Source: Chrysomallon squamiferum (taxonomy: Eukaryota; Mollusca; Gastropoda; Neomphalida; Peltospiridae). From it: a stretch of 64,000 nucleotides of DNA. Below the pieces are notes generated by a model. The model did not search any database, was not told the origin of the DNA, and saw only the letters and a program-made list of their open reading frames with translations. Below are positions 23,413 through 37,226 of the stretch, piece after piece; within the stretch, counting starts at the first letter, position 1, and every line of letters begins with the position of its first letter. A program made the translations under genes and the position numbers. The stretch is taken from contig CM022667.1 in the NCBI GenBank assembly GCA_012295275.1, forward strand, positions 17,951,245-18,015,244, in the 5' to 3' direction.

Positions 23413-25815
23413 TTAAGATTGTTGTGCTAGGAAAGTACGAATTCGCTGGAGTAATTCCTTCTTCACATTATCAGGAACTAAAGCTGAAAACAAAGAATTT
23501 TATAAATTATTAATGTGTGTGTGCTCAGCTTGTCAATGATATTCAAAATATTTAGTTCCTAACCTGTCTTAGTTATATATTACCTTAAAAAATAAAATAA
23601 AAGATTCCTTTGTGTTAGAATACTTTTAATTACTTATATTTATAATCGGTTCATGCTGTCAGCTCTCAAACAACTAAAACAAACCTCTTATTCTGTCATT
23701 CATTAATATTAAATTGTACAACAAAACCATTAAATATACATTTTCTCTGTTGTTCAAAGAAATAAATGAATGAAAGAAATTAGAGATGAAATCAGGTTTA
23801 CCTCGTCCTTTTGGTGTGATCTCTGAAACAAGGTCATCTACAGTGATGTGTTCTAGACCTTTCTGTTGAACAATTTCTGAAATAAAAATAAATAAAAATG
23901 AATTAAACATATACTGGTTTGGTGTTTACCTGTGTCTATTGTATTAGGTGTGTGACAATACCCCAAATCACACCAAGTAGTTTTTATCCACAGCCTCATT
24001 TTTGTTTCAACTGTTAGTTAAGCCTCTAGTAAACAAACATTTCCAAAACTGACTGTCGTCATTCTATGCATTGTTATTTACAAACCTGATATCATTTTAG
24101 CCTCATCAAAATATTTTTCAAAATTGTAATGCTAAATATTCAGATTTTTCTGCCAATGTTGTTGCATTTTGTGGTTATAAAAACCATCCCCAATTATACA
24201 GAAGATGAGCTGAATATTCTTTCTAACTTATAATGAGTTTATTTTGGGGTTTTTGGTGATCAGACTTTTCAGTCTTTTCTCATTGAATTTGTTTTTAATG
24301 AAGCTTTTGTTGATGATTAATAATCATCCTTTTCACATAAAAATATAGCAGTAACAAATCAGATCAGGTGTTCTGTTGTTTTACCTTTAAGATAAAAGCT
24401 CAAATATAGCAAATTAGGTGACAATTAAATTGCCATAACTTTCTTGTTAATGGTCATTAAAAAAAAGGTTCAATATATGTGTATATGTGGGTGTGTCTAT
24501 ATATATCAATACTCTTTTGCTTGTACATATTTACCTTTGCAGTATGCTTTGAGTTCCTCCCTCCACCCACACTCAATTAGTCGTGTTCTCAGTAGTTCTT
24601 TCAATCTGCAGAAAAGAAAAAGATATCTCCTAATTACACCACTGTGGTGTGTCCACACAAACACACATTCACACATTCTGGAAGATTGACATTATCCTTT
24701 GTGAAATATGTAATTATGTTACTGCTTTCATTATTGATAATAACATTACTGATTACATCATAATATATCAATAGCAAGATTAATCAATGATCAGAACTGC
24801 TTGTTTTATTATTATAATTATTTTTACTAATCTAATGTTAAATTTATTTTATTATATATGATTTTGTAAATTAATGTTTCTTTTACCTCTCCCTCTCTCC
24901 AGTTTCCACCAATTTTTGATTAATAGTGGCTCTCATTTGAGCATCTTTAATCTTCCGTTCTTGTAATCTGAAAAACAAAATAAAGTTAACTATTGCCTTT
25001 GTAATGTTACAAAACTTTCATACACTTCTGCTTACTCTATATATGTAAAGTAGAATATATAACATAGCCATGTCAGTTTCATTTTCATCAATTACATTAG
25101 GAATTGAAAAATTAAATTTACTGAATTTAAAATAGGGAATTATTTAAATTATTGATGTAATAATACTCTAGAAGCATGACCAATAGTATTTATGTTACAA
25201 AAAAAGCTTCATTCTGTTAAGCTAGCCCAAGCCCTGGGAGGTTGGCAGTCCTCCTGAAGCCTAAAGGCAGAGTAGGAAGGATGAAACTGCTTTGGTCATA
25301 CTAATTTGACACATTCATATATCATAAAGAAAGATCTAAAACTCGGTGTGAGTACTGTCAGGGTACATTTTTATTAGTTCACCAAATTTGGTTGAATGCC
25401 GATATTTTGATGATGCAAGAAAGGATATATTTGGTAAATACTCATTTTTTTAAAAGAAAACTTATTTTTATATTTCGCAAAACATTTACAGCATTTACAA
25501 TGTGTTTTATAAACCTTTGATATTATTCTCTTTTTTTTTTTTTTTTTTTTTTTTCATCTCATTATCAGTCATTTTTATACCTCTGCCTGACATTCAGAAT
25601 TTTTCTGATTCATTTTATTATTTATTTGTTTATACAGTTTCAGTTAATAATCTCATCATTAAAATTCATCCACAAAACAAGCGATTATGATGTATTTATT
25701 TAAAGGACTAAGTTATCAATCAATTTATGCATTGTTGTCTGAACTAACTAAAGCAACAAAATAAACAAACTTACTCCGCCATACTTCTTCTTCTGTTCTG
25801 ATTAAATTCCACCAT
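23413..25815 (-). CDS. ENY2: ENY2 transcription and export complex 2 subunit (Sus1 homologue)
   Basis: Five coding exons in transcript order: 25815-25775, 24967-24887, 24605-24535, 23876-23802 and 23483-23413. They join to 339 nt, 112 aa, with every splice phase consistent. The protein is very close to vertebrate ENY2 throughout: [54 protein letters not shown] and [20 protein letters not shown]. Animal ENY2 is about 100 aa; this one is slightly longer at the N-terminus, where a second Met (MAELQERK) is an alternative start. In other animals ENY2 is a small all-helical subunit shared by the SAGA deubiquitinase module and TREX-2, linking histone H2B deubiquitination to mRNA export at the nuclear pore. 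AATAAA overlaps the stop codon and may be a polyadenylation signal. BBS4 lies on the same strand, upstream in transcript direction. Confidence 0.96.
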
Positions 25816-27889
25816 TTCAGAGCGAGCACTTCTTGAAAAACGGTGTAAGTGTTTAGTTTAAAGTGTTACATTTAAACATAGTTTATGTCTGTTGAAGGGA
25901 AATCATTACTCCTTATAATAATACATGCAGAACAGTAATGAGTACTAACAGATTTTGAAACGTATTCCATGTTTTTCTTATTACTATTTTGTGTTTCGTT
26001 TTTTAGTTTTTTTAACAAATGTTCTTCAACATTTGTTTTTCTGGGAGGGCAATTTTTAAAGAGTGAGTGTTTCACACAGTTTCAGTTGTAATTAGTTTAG
26101 TCCTAAAACAGTGTCACGTGTAATTATAGAGCATGCACTGAAAATACTATGCTGTGTTATTTGGGGTAACACATTTTTTTTACTGTAAATGCAATACAAT
26201 TCTTATCCTAAAGACAGCACAGAAAACTAAATCCTTAATCTGATGATAGTAAAGCTGCCTTTTGGGGTCTTTTCTGACTGATCATCTAAGGCATGTAATT
26301 CCACTGTAATTATATATTGCAGTAAAAATTTTGTTTGCCATATATTTATTTACAAAACAGAATTTTACATTAAAATACTTGTAAAATTAATGCTGCAAAT
26401 AGCCTTGAATGGTTTCCAAATTTTCAAAGATTACCAATATTCACCAATATCTTTTCAAGCTACAGACTGAAGAATGGTATGACAAGAAACAGCACAATCC
26501 TCTAGCTCAGAGCAAGGCTGTAAGGTTGAAAGTGCTTGGCTACATAATATTTTGTTTGATGTCATATGTGTTTAAATGTATAACAGTTCATTTAATTTTG
26601 TTTCCTGAAGTTATGATAACTGCAGCATGGTCTAAATTTATTTAAGCTAAAAACAGTATAACACATGGAATTGCTAAATGGTTTTATTGACTAAATGATT
26701 GAGTGATCTTTTGGGTTGAAAACAGCAGATGAAGATTTTTTATTAAAAAAACATTCACTGAAAATTTCACAGAGGTAATTTGTAAATAAATTTAAGTGCA
26801 AGACTGTATGCAATTTCTTTCCCATCAAATGTTACTATGAAAATTAAATTTAAAAATAACATTGTTGCTACTGACAGCCAAAAAAGATGTTCTGTCATTT
26901 CATGTTTGAATTGGTAATTACGCTTTTCTTTAGTAAAAATATACTGTAACATGTCTGAACACCCAAAGAAAGACAAGGTAAGAGTTAAGATAAATTTGGT
27001 AATACAGTACAATTTATTTTACTTATTGAGAAATAAATAATAAATTGTTTTTAATAAATTAATTCAACTTTATATTTGTTTCTGTGAGGTATTTCCTTTG
27101 TTTTAAACTGCACAGAAGTTATTAACAAGAGACAGAAATATAGCATTTGTAAGATTATACTAAATGATAAGTATAGTGTGAAGAGAAAGATACGTAGTAA
27201 CAAATTATTTATTGCTTTTAATACATTTTTATACATCTATATATATTTATGTGGTTTGAACAATGTAAATGAAATATTTTTTTCAAGAAATATATTTTCA
27301 AATACAAAGTTAGCATAAATTACTGCAATAAAATACTGTTATATTCATAAGTCATGTAACTAGTAAAATGAAATAATGTTCTTGTTTTAAAACCAAAATG
27401 TTGTCTTTTTCAAAACAGTAATGTGCAGGAAACAAAAATAAATAAAAAATACTGTATTATTTGTTGATATGACAGCAATTATCACATTTTAATATAGCAT
27501 ACAGTTAGCTATAAATCATCTAAGATAACCTGGCAATGTCACAAGCTAAAGAACAACCAACATATATATCACAGTAACAAACTGCATAAACAGTAACAAA
27601 AAGTAAATGTATTATGTAATTTTTTTTTTTTCTTGTTATTCACATTTCAAGTTTTGAGATAAGTTATATTAAAATGAAACCTCTGCTAAGCAAGAAATGT
27701 CTTTTTATATATGTACATATACATAATATATTCTGAAATAATAAAAATAGACACTGTACTTTATTATAGAACAGTCATTTTTTGTCTGTCTTTTTAAAAT
27801 TTTATTTCTTATCAATGCAGTTATAAATAAATAAATAACTATAATTTCAAAATATATATAAACACATCAGTTAAAATAATATGAAAATG
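25816..27889. other. Intergenic interval between ENY2 and BBS4
   Basis: The left end holds the ENY2 5' region, the right end the BBS4 3' UTR. The rest is AT-rich with short frames on both strands (for example 26409-26645 + and 26767-27012 -) that show no domain, no good splice sites and unremarkable composition. Confidence 0.5.
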
Positions 27890-30800
27890 TTAAGAGGGTA
27901 GAGGACCCAATTCTTTAGGTTTTTCCATTTGTTCTTTAACCAGGTCATCTTCTGGATCATTGGTGGGTGGTGGTGGAGCACTGGCCAGATTACTAAGAGG
28001 AGACAGAGGCTCCAGACCCTTCCTACTGAGAGGGGGAAGAGCACTCCCTTTCTTAGAAGCAGGATTTGAAATGTTGAAAGGGTCATCCCTTTTTTCAGCA
28101 TTGTCTTTAGACTGTTCAGGTGCATCTGAAGAAAAGTTTATTTTTGTTATTCTAAATGTCATGCATTCAGCAGAAGAAAAAAAAAGATTTATAATTACTC
28201 AAATACTAGCGAACATAGCTCAAAGAAACATAATAATAATTATGCAGACATTTTCTGTTTTTGTGATTTCAGATTCTGTTCTAATATAGCATTTAAAATT
28301 GTGTTAGCCATATATTTATTTTTACAAAATAGAAATTTACAGTATATAAACTTGTAAAATTAAGGTGAATCAAAGTTTTATTTTTATCCTGTCACAATTC
28401 CATATTAATATTAAAATTATATTTTGTCTTTAAAAAGTAAAAAAATGAAAAACAAATGCAAGCAATTATCCTAACATCAAGTCTGATTATTTTAAATCTA
28501 CTAACTAGATTCAGCTTGCTCAGTGTCAGCAGAAGCAGGAGCATGGTTTTGTCTTCTTGTGGGACTAAACACTGATTCTCTGTCAACATCAGGAGTGGCA
28601 GCAATTGTAGCCTCCACAGCTGATGATGTTGCTGGCCGTTGTCCTGTTGCAATTGCTGGTGCAGCTCCCTCTTTCTTCCAAACAAGGTTCTCACCAACCT
28701 GCAGTGCTGGACCCAGTTTAGCAGCCACATCCATTAACTGAAACAAGTAACAACATTGTTCTATCTGAACTTTTACTAAAAAAATAGGAAAAGTAATAAT
28801 AAGCTATGAAAGAGTTAATATTAATGATACAAACCTCTTGATCTATATTGGATGAGGTAGTTTTCAGTGCTCTCATTTTATTTTCAAACTGTGAAAACTG
28901 TTTTGATGCTTGCTTTCTTTCACCTAAGTTGTATAAAAATACTGCATAATTCAATGAGATGGCAGGATCATTTCTGAAAGTAAAAATAACCACAATTTTA
29001 ATTCCACAAAATAAAAATAAATTTACAGTCTCAGTCTCAAATGATGATCTTAGTATGAATGTTAATGTGTGTATGTAAATATTAATAATAACGAATAAAA
29101 CAGTGTATATATTTATAGAAGTGTTGATAATTAATTTTATGAATCCTGATTATTTGTGTTCATTATCCACAGTTCCACTGCAACCAACTGATTAATTATT
29201 ATCCCAAACACACCACAAACAATAAGCCACAGAAATTCACAAAAGTTAACTAACAAAAAAAGCCCACAAATATTTTTGGAACATTTAGAATATTGGAAAA
29301 TCATATGTCTGTAAAGCAATACACAATTAATATATTTTTAAGTGGTACTTACTGATCAAGTGTCAAGGCTTGTTCGTAGGCTTGACCTGCATTGTCTGGA
29401 TCTTCTAAATGAGTAAGAGAAACTGAAAAATAAAAACTTTGTTAAATATTGATGCTCAAGTTTTATACTGACAATCAATCAATCATACTCAAACTTGAAT
29501 CTTTTAATATATCATGATATAATTTTTACCTTGAATGAATAATTAATTAGTTAATTAGTACATTTTTATTTTCTTATTAGCAAAAATGCATTCATGTTAT
29601 ATTATATTATTATTATTATTATTTAAACAATCAGAAAATGTATCAGATTACGAGATATTATTCCATTGTATGAATTACCTTCCTGTTGAAGATAAAATGA
29701 ACAGAATGATGTTTAACACTTCTCATGATAAATAGCCTAAAAACAATTATAGTTTCTTTAAATATTTATAAATTATAAATAACACTTTGGTAAATGCACA
29801 ATATCAGCTTTTACATTGGAACATAAATCAATCTATTGAAAATTAGATAAATTAAATTATACTGACTTTAACAAAGCTGTTACAAATTAGCATTAAGGGA
29901 CAAATTTCTCTATTATAAAACTGACCTGCAAGTAACATGTAGAGCTGAGCCATCTTTGGTTTGAAGCTGATGGCAGCACTGAGAAAATGGAATGCAGAAG
30001 CAAACTGCTGCATAGTTAAATGTACTAGACCCAGGTTATACAGGATTTTCCAGTCAAAGGGAGCAAGATAAACGGCCCTCTTCAAGCAACTGATTGCCTG
30101 AAAATAAAGAGGAAAAGAACACCAAATTTCACTTCATTCAAATGTAAACATGACAAAATTTATCACAATAATTTATGAATATTCTAATTTTTAAAATTTC
30201 TTTTGCTTTTATCACTGAGGGTTTTTGTTTTTTCTAACCAGGGGAGCTGCCTTGTTTAATTTTTAACTTTTTTTACTTATTAAAACCAATTAGAATAAAA
30301 AAAGAAATTTAATAAACATACTGCAACAAATTTCTTCTTGCCAAAGAAGCACATGCCAATATTGTTCCACAGCTGTGGGCTCTCAGGTGTATTGACTGCA
30401 GCAATTCTGTATTTAGTTAGAGCAACATCAAAATCACCATGGCTCTGCATCATACTTCCAGCAGCCATGATGGCTTTTGTGTGACAGGGGTCAAACGTCA
30501 TTGCATTACCAAGGTTCTCAAAAGCTTTCTGATACTGTCCAACCTAAAAATAAATATGAGGTCTTTTATTACACATATTCTTTATTTTTTAAATCTTGTT
30601 AGGTATAAGTTAAAATTTAGTGGATAATATCCTACTCACCTGCATATAAAGTAATCCTAATGTTGTTAGGAGATCAGGATTTTCTGGCGAAAAACTGCAA
30701 GTACAAATCACATTACAAATCAGAAACAATTTTGAGATCAGATTTCAAATAAAAGGAATATGGTTTAAACAGAAAATATTGATCAGTTCAAGTGCATGTG

Positions 30801-31096
30801 TGTGTGTCTGTGTGTGTTTATAACCATTCCAGTATTTTAATATGCTTTTCTATTTGTTTGCTACAAATAAAATGGTGAAATAATAATATTTACCTAACAG
30901 CACTTTTATAAATATCTATGGCTCCATTCATATCACCTTCCATCAAATGAATTTTGCCAAGCATAATATAAGAAATTTCATGACGTCTACATTCCAAGGC
31001 AGCATGTAAAAACTCCTTAGCCTAGAAAAAATTAAATAAAATTAGAATATTGTAACCAGTTATTTGCAATTCCAGTCAATACTTAAAAGAAAGCAT

Positions 31097-31136
<40 letters not shown>

Positions 31137-33836
31137 CTTGTATTATTTTGTACACATGCTTAACTGCATGATTTCCTTGTATAATTTTTACTTCTAGTAT
31201 TTACCCTGTGATTAAATTAAATTAATGAACAGGTTATTTTCAATTTATGAAATGTTTAATGTGCATCAAAAGTAATTTCATATTAATACTGTTATATGCA
31301 TTAAGAAATCAAAGAATTGGCAATTAGAAAATGTTTTTGAAACTACCTTGACAAAGTCTCCTAAATACATATAGCAAACACCTTGGTTGTGGAAGATTTC
31401 CTGAAAAGAAAAATGTCAATTTATAATGTAGCAAATAACAATAATACTTGTTAATGTGCATGCTGCTGTAGTCCATTTATGGTGTGAATCATTTAATAAA
31501 AATCGTAAAAACTATAAAAAGACTGAAGTGGTTTTATTGTGATTTCAACAGTACCTTTCCAAATTATGACACGTCATCCTCTACAATTTATATACATATA
31601 TTTTTTTAGACAAACACACATACATCCCGATCCATTTCTGGAGAGAATATTAAGAAGCTTTAAAAGAATCCCTATTTATTTTATTGATTAACCTAATGAA
31701 TATTATTATTTTCTTGCAGAGATAAATACAGTTATTAATTTAAAATCAGCTTTGTTGATACTGGAGAAATGTTCCTAATGTTTACAGTGAGACCTCTCTG
31801 AAAGTAATTAATTTGTTACCATTAATACTAAATACTTATTTAGTAAAATAATTTTTAATTAGGAAAATACAAAAATCTAAGATATACCCAGTCTTGTGGG
31901 GAAAGCTTCATGGCTTCACTGTATACATCTAGTGCAGCCTTATGTCGAGCAAGAAGAAACCTTAAACAAATCAAAATAGTACATGAATTCTGCAGATTAT
32001 TGTTAAAATAATGAATTAATATTATAAATGAACCATAATTTCAAGTTGCACTCTCCAAATTTAAAATATAAATAAAGAGTATATGTTAAAAATAATGTAC
32101 AATATATATATATATATATATATAACACACACATTTATAAAAAAAAATAATAATAATTTATTTGTATGTATTTAGATGGAGACATCAGATATATCATATG
32201 CATTCTTTTAATATGATGTTTAGACTAAGTACACTTACAAAGAACGTGCAACCTGTTTTAGATGTTCGCAGCTCTGAGGATTAAGTAATGTACAGGTCTG
32301 AAACAGCTCAAGTGACTCCTTGATTCGTCCTTCTTGTCGTAAAATAAGTGCTGATTTAAAAAGATAGATATATATATACATTTTATAAGAAGAAACAAAT
32401 GTTAAAACCCAAAATGAAGCTGCGTGAAGGAAGTAAATAATACTGTAAATGAAATATTACAATTATTAATCTGGTCAAAGAAAGTGACACAAACTGATAA
32501 AGAAGTCAGCCAAACAACAATCAGTATATAATTTTAATGTAATTTACTAACAAGGATGTGCTAGTAAAATTATATCCATCATCATCCAGTTTAATAAATA
32601 AAACATCATAATCATAAGTTTTGCATTTTGAATTATCATGAAAATGTTTTTATTACTATTGTACCTTGAACATACACAGCATATTCACACATCCCTCCAG
32701 ATTCAGCAAGCTGTTCTTTAATAAGTCCTTTACATGTTTCAAACTCCTTGCGAACATAATGTAAGTGGATGAGCCAGTTCCGTCTTTCAAACACAGGAAG
32801 ATCAGGAGCTAATTAGTATAAAATTAATTTTACATTATTAACATATTAAAGTAAATGTTGTTTATTGTTTTTCTTCATTTTATTTTTTGCACTTTATTTT
32901 ATTTTTTTTATTTTTTTTTTATTATGTTAGATGCTGTTTTATTTTTTAATAAAAAAATAAATAAAACTGAAATATATGGTTTGTAAAACGAGCTAATCTG
33001 AGTTAGGAATGTAGAATTTATTTTGTAAGTAATCCTGCTATGATTAATTTACCTTTTGGAGGTTTTCGTTTAGGTGCTGGTGCAGGTACTTTGGCAGCTG
33101 GAATTTCTTTTTCAGGTGAATCACCATCCTGTTGTTGAAAAATATAAAATTCAAATGTTTAATAAAGGTAATTTTTACTATTATATATTTGTCATCATTG
33201 TCACTAAACTTCATACTACACAGAAGCATCACTGCTGATGTTGATTGTTCAAAGTGAAATCATATCAATATTTACTGACATTTAAAAAACATAATAATTT
33301 GTCTAACTCCTTGAAATATATCTATTTTATTTTACATATATTAAAAATACATCAGACAAGTCAGATAACTGAAGACACATTTTAAAATGTTTATTTCACG
33401 TTTGGACAAAGTAATTTCCTCAGTATTGAGGTAACTTAACTTAAAATACAAATAAGATAAGGCATGATTTATTGTTCAAGGTTCTTATGGTAACCAAATA
33501 AAGCCTCTTCAGATATTCATATACGTGATAATCGCTATTAATACTCTTTATATATATCAATTAATTTATTATGATTATTATGATTTTGTTCATTAATTTT
33601 GTTTATATTTATACTTTTATAGTCAACGATATATTTATTTTCATAATTTAGATTATTTACGAAGTTACAAAAATCCAGATATCAGGATTTGTTGTAATTA
33701 TTTTTTGGGCTCGTCAAACAGTCTACATTTAACATATTAAACTGCATAGTTTTTCTTTATTTACTCTTACATGTTTTACGTTATCTGGATTATTTTCTTC
33801 TTTTATTTCGGCTTCCAAAGCTTTAGTGTCAGCCAT
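27890..33836 (-). CDS. BBS4: BBS4, BBSome TPR subunit
   Basis: Fourteen coding exons in transcript order: 33836-33771, 33128-33053, 32808-32665, 32350-32239, 31960-31888, 31400-31347, 31021-30894, 30694-30640, 30543-30322, 30097-29926, 29422-29353, 28973-28835, 28737-28506 and 28125-27890. They join to 1779 nt, 592 aa; phases agree at all junctions. The human protein is 519 aa, and the excess is in low-complexity ends. TPR segments match vertebrate BBS4 closely: [103 protein letters not shown] and [23 protein letters not shown]4 is a BBSome subunit that acts at centriolar satellites and in ciliary membrane-protein traffic. The C-terminus is Pro/Ser-rich and poorly conserved. If the weak donor after GAATCTA (gttagt) is not used, translation stops at TAG 28503-28501, giving a shorter form. 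Confidence 0.97.
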
Positions 33837-33960
33837 TTTCAATAAAGGAACGTAGTTCCAACAGCGAAGGTATTTCTTGGCCAATATGGCGTCGCGCAGG
33901 CGTACTTATTGCTTGACAGCTGTAACGATCTAATAGCGTAGAATTCGCGGGTGTCGCAAT
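33837..33960 (-). promoter_or_regulatory. Probable BBS4 promoter / 5' UTR
   Basis: A GC- and CpG-richer patch just upstream of the BBS4 start codon in otherwise AT-rich DNA. It contains ccaatatggcgtcgcgcagg, whose aatatggcg core resembles a YY1-type promoter element. I found no clear RFX X-box, which is common in cilia genes. Inference from position and composition only. Confidence 0.4.
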
Positions 33961-34313
33961 AAATGATTAAAATGAGTTTGAGAAGGAAATGTGATCAGAG
34001 AAACGACCTATGAACAAACCTACAAAAATAATAATGAATAAATAAATGAATAAATAAATAAAACAAAATTAAATCATTACAAAACATAAAGGCTGAAAAC
34101 ATGAAAATAAAAAACGGAAATATAACAAAAATCAAAACCAAATCAAATTAAATCAAGCTAATTAGATAATATCTTACAAATATTACACTTAACAATCAAA
34201 TAATAATAAAATACAATCCAAAAACCTCTTAGAAAAAAAAAAAAAAAAACATGCCATTCATTTAAACCCAACAAAACGTTTCAAATTAACGGGGAAATAG
34301 ATGTCAAATTGAA

Positions 34314-34365
<52 letters not shown>

Positions 34366-36103
34366 CATACCCACGTATATCATTATAGCAAATAATTCTT
34401 AAACACCAACAATTTTTTTAATTGCTTTTTTATTATTATTATTATTATAATTTTTTTTTTTTTTTTTTATGTCTTTTAAGATTTAAAGAGTAAATAAACA
34501 CTAGAGAAGTAACTTTAAACACTATATTATTTCTGTAAGTAACAAGTAATTTATCGAAGAAAACTATTTCCGTCCCAGAAAGCTGTATTTTCGTCAGTGA
34601 CCCAGAATATCTTGCCATTATTTATAGTGATCACAATATATTGTATATAACTGGGATAACTACCATAACTGGGGTAAATGAAGCCAGACACTATTTCCCT
34701 AGAGATTAAAATTAGTTAAATAAAATAGTTTTGATACAAACGTAAAATTAAATTTAGTCAAATATTCCATATACTAAAACAAAATATATTAAATAAGATT
34801 AAAAAAAAAAAATTAAAAAAATTAAATATTAGAGGAACACTATAATGTACGTTGCCAGCACATTAAGAAAATGTACTTAGCCAACTGGATTATTTCAGAA
34901 TTTCATGAGAATCTCGAGTTTGAAAGGTTTGCCGACCCCTGTTGACAAAAAACAAAAATAAACAAATAAATAAAATAAAATAACAAACAACAAACAACAA
35001 AACAAACAACAATAGCAACAACAACAGCGAGGATATCTAGAGAAAGAATATTACCGATGAATTCTAAGATATAAGAGATGCAGTGATTTAACCTGATTTT
35101 GGTAAGTTAATCAAATTAACCTCAGGAATCTTTCAGTGATATTCCTATGTCAGAGAAATAAACCGATATTTCTAGATGAACTTTCCGTCGCGGATTTAAC
35201 TGAATTAACTTCACATTATTACTTCCAGCAAATTTATAAATAAATAATTACACATTAATCATTTTTAAGTCGGAAATTCATGCACTTCTTCTCCGGACAC
35301 AAAGTGACAGTACCGATTTAAAAACAAGGGACACGTTTGTTGTGTGCTTTTTTGACAAGAGGATTACGTACAGAATAAATGTTTTTTTATTTTTAACAAC
35401 TTTGCATGGATAATATCTTGTGTAAAAACAAATGAACCAGAAATAAAATTTTACTTATTTAAGATTCAACCATCGATACAGTAATGCCTTCTGGGACATT
35501 CAAGTTTGCCAGAAACAGAACAAGACTCAAATTTTTTTAAATGTGAATTAATAATGATTCATAAATGTTTAAATAGTCCATGAATAGCCTCCGTTGTTTT
35601 ATTGCCTATTTTTAATTCTTATGAGACATTATTATTTATATTTATATTGAAAGGACGTCAAATTTCACAATTTGTTCAATTCTGGGAGAATGATCCTTAT
35701 ACATAGAGTCGGAAGAAAGGTAATTAATTCTCAATAAAAGCTTTATATTCTGTTATCAACAAGTTATTTTTTATTTTAATTTTATTTTTTATTATTATTT
35801 TTTTTAATTATTATTATTTTTTTTTTTTTTTTTTTTTTTAATTCTTTTATACTCATTATTAATGAAGATTGGACCTCAAAAACAAATAAATTGATAACCT
35901 GGAAGTATGCAGAGTATATTAAGCTTACTTATTTGTGTTATCATAGTACATTTTACATTTGATAGAAATAAATAATGAACACAATTTTCAAATTATCAGC
36001 ATAACTGAGATATCTTCATTTGTTATTAACGTATGATGCTTTTCTCGATGATATCTTCATTTACGACGAAACTGACGACTACGATCATAAACAGCTAGGC
36101 AAT

Positions 36104-36162
<59 letters not shown>

Positions 36163-36921
36163 GTGTGTTTGTGTAAAATGTAAAATTAACATTAAACTGG
36201 GATATTACTTATGTTAGTTAATTTTGTAACTACTATATTACTGACAAGGTATTTCTAATTTATTATAAAACTGAAATATTCTCAGGTAAAAAGTCAAAAA
36301 AAACATTTAATTTAAAAAATGGAATCACATTTTTCTTACTGATCGTAAAATTGTATGTATTAAAGAATGATGACAACAGAAAGAGAAAATAATTGTATGA
36401 TAACTGTACGAAAACTTAATTTGTGGAAAACCTTGTCATGTCAGTGAAATTTGATGCTCTTTCAAATAAAAAAACTGCTCCCACATTGTTGGTCATTTGA
36501 CTAAAAAAAATGTTAGTCAACAGATAATCATATAATCACATCAATTAATATTTTGCTTATGTAAATAGCCTTCAATATATTTTCTTAATTGTCTTAATTA
36601 TCTTCAGACCAGATACTTTGCGTGTGTGTGTGTGTGTGAATATTATCATGATGTGAATCAGGCAATTTTTTATTCACTGCAGTAATATTTTAAAATGTTT
36701 AATTTCACTTGAAGTTGTAACCCAGGAGAGTAAATAAACTGAACGAGTTAGGGGAATAGAAAAGAAGGGAGAAACGAAGGACAATTTGAAGGAATGGTTG
36801 ACGTAGTAACGGATGATTACAGCGTTGGAAAACACGTCATTGCTTGACATTTGGCGATGCAAACTGATACATATTTTTGTCATCTTTTTCAAGTGGAAAG
36901 TTAAAATATTTTCCTTTAAAT
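33961..36921. other. Gene-free interval with CA and CT microsatellites
   Basis: A (CA)n tract at about 34315-34359, poly-A/T and AAT tracts around 34420-34470 and 35770-35840, and a (CT)n tract at about 36106-36160. The - frame at 36674-36892 has no splice or family support. Confidence 0.55.
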
Positions 36922-37104
36922 CTAATTATTTTCACTTTTTCTTGCTTTCTCTAATTGTTTCATTGTTAATTCCCTTTCTTTCATAAACTCTATAACTCTT
37001 TCTGATTTATAATTTTGTCTTAAATCAGTTTTTTTTTTAGATGTTTCTGGCAGATCGCCATAATAGAAACTGACCATTATTGCATGCGTCATAGATACGA
37101 TCAC
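36922..37104 (-). CDS. Hypothetical short Lys/Glu-rich frame
   Basis: A 60-aa frame with a coding-like charged C-terminal half (KSERVIEFMKERELTMKQLE) predicted helical, ending at a TAG. The N-terminal Met region (MTHAIMVSFYYGDLPETSKK) is ordinary. It may be a small protein, a terminal exon of a larger gene or a degraded element. It lies about 120 bp from, and divergent to, the + strand gene starting at 37227. No family recognised. Confidence 0.2.
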   Translation of the reverse strand: MIVSMTHAIMVSFYYGDLPETSKKKTDLRQNYKSERVIEFMKERELTMKQLEKARKSENN

Positions 37105-37226
37105 AGTTTTTTCGAAATACTTTATTAGATTGCTGGTTTCTTCGAATTCTCATTCTCTACACAGAACAACAAAGTATCTTGATAACAAAAAGCAAATATT
37201 TATCTATTTTCAGTTTTCCCCACACT

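Noticed and set aside
36674-36892. 72-aa - frame
   Set aside because: No splice sites, no motif and ordinary AT-rich composition.
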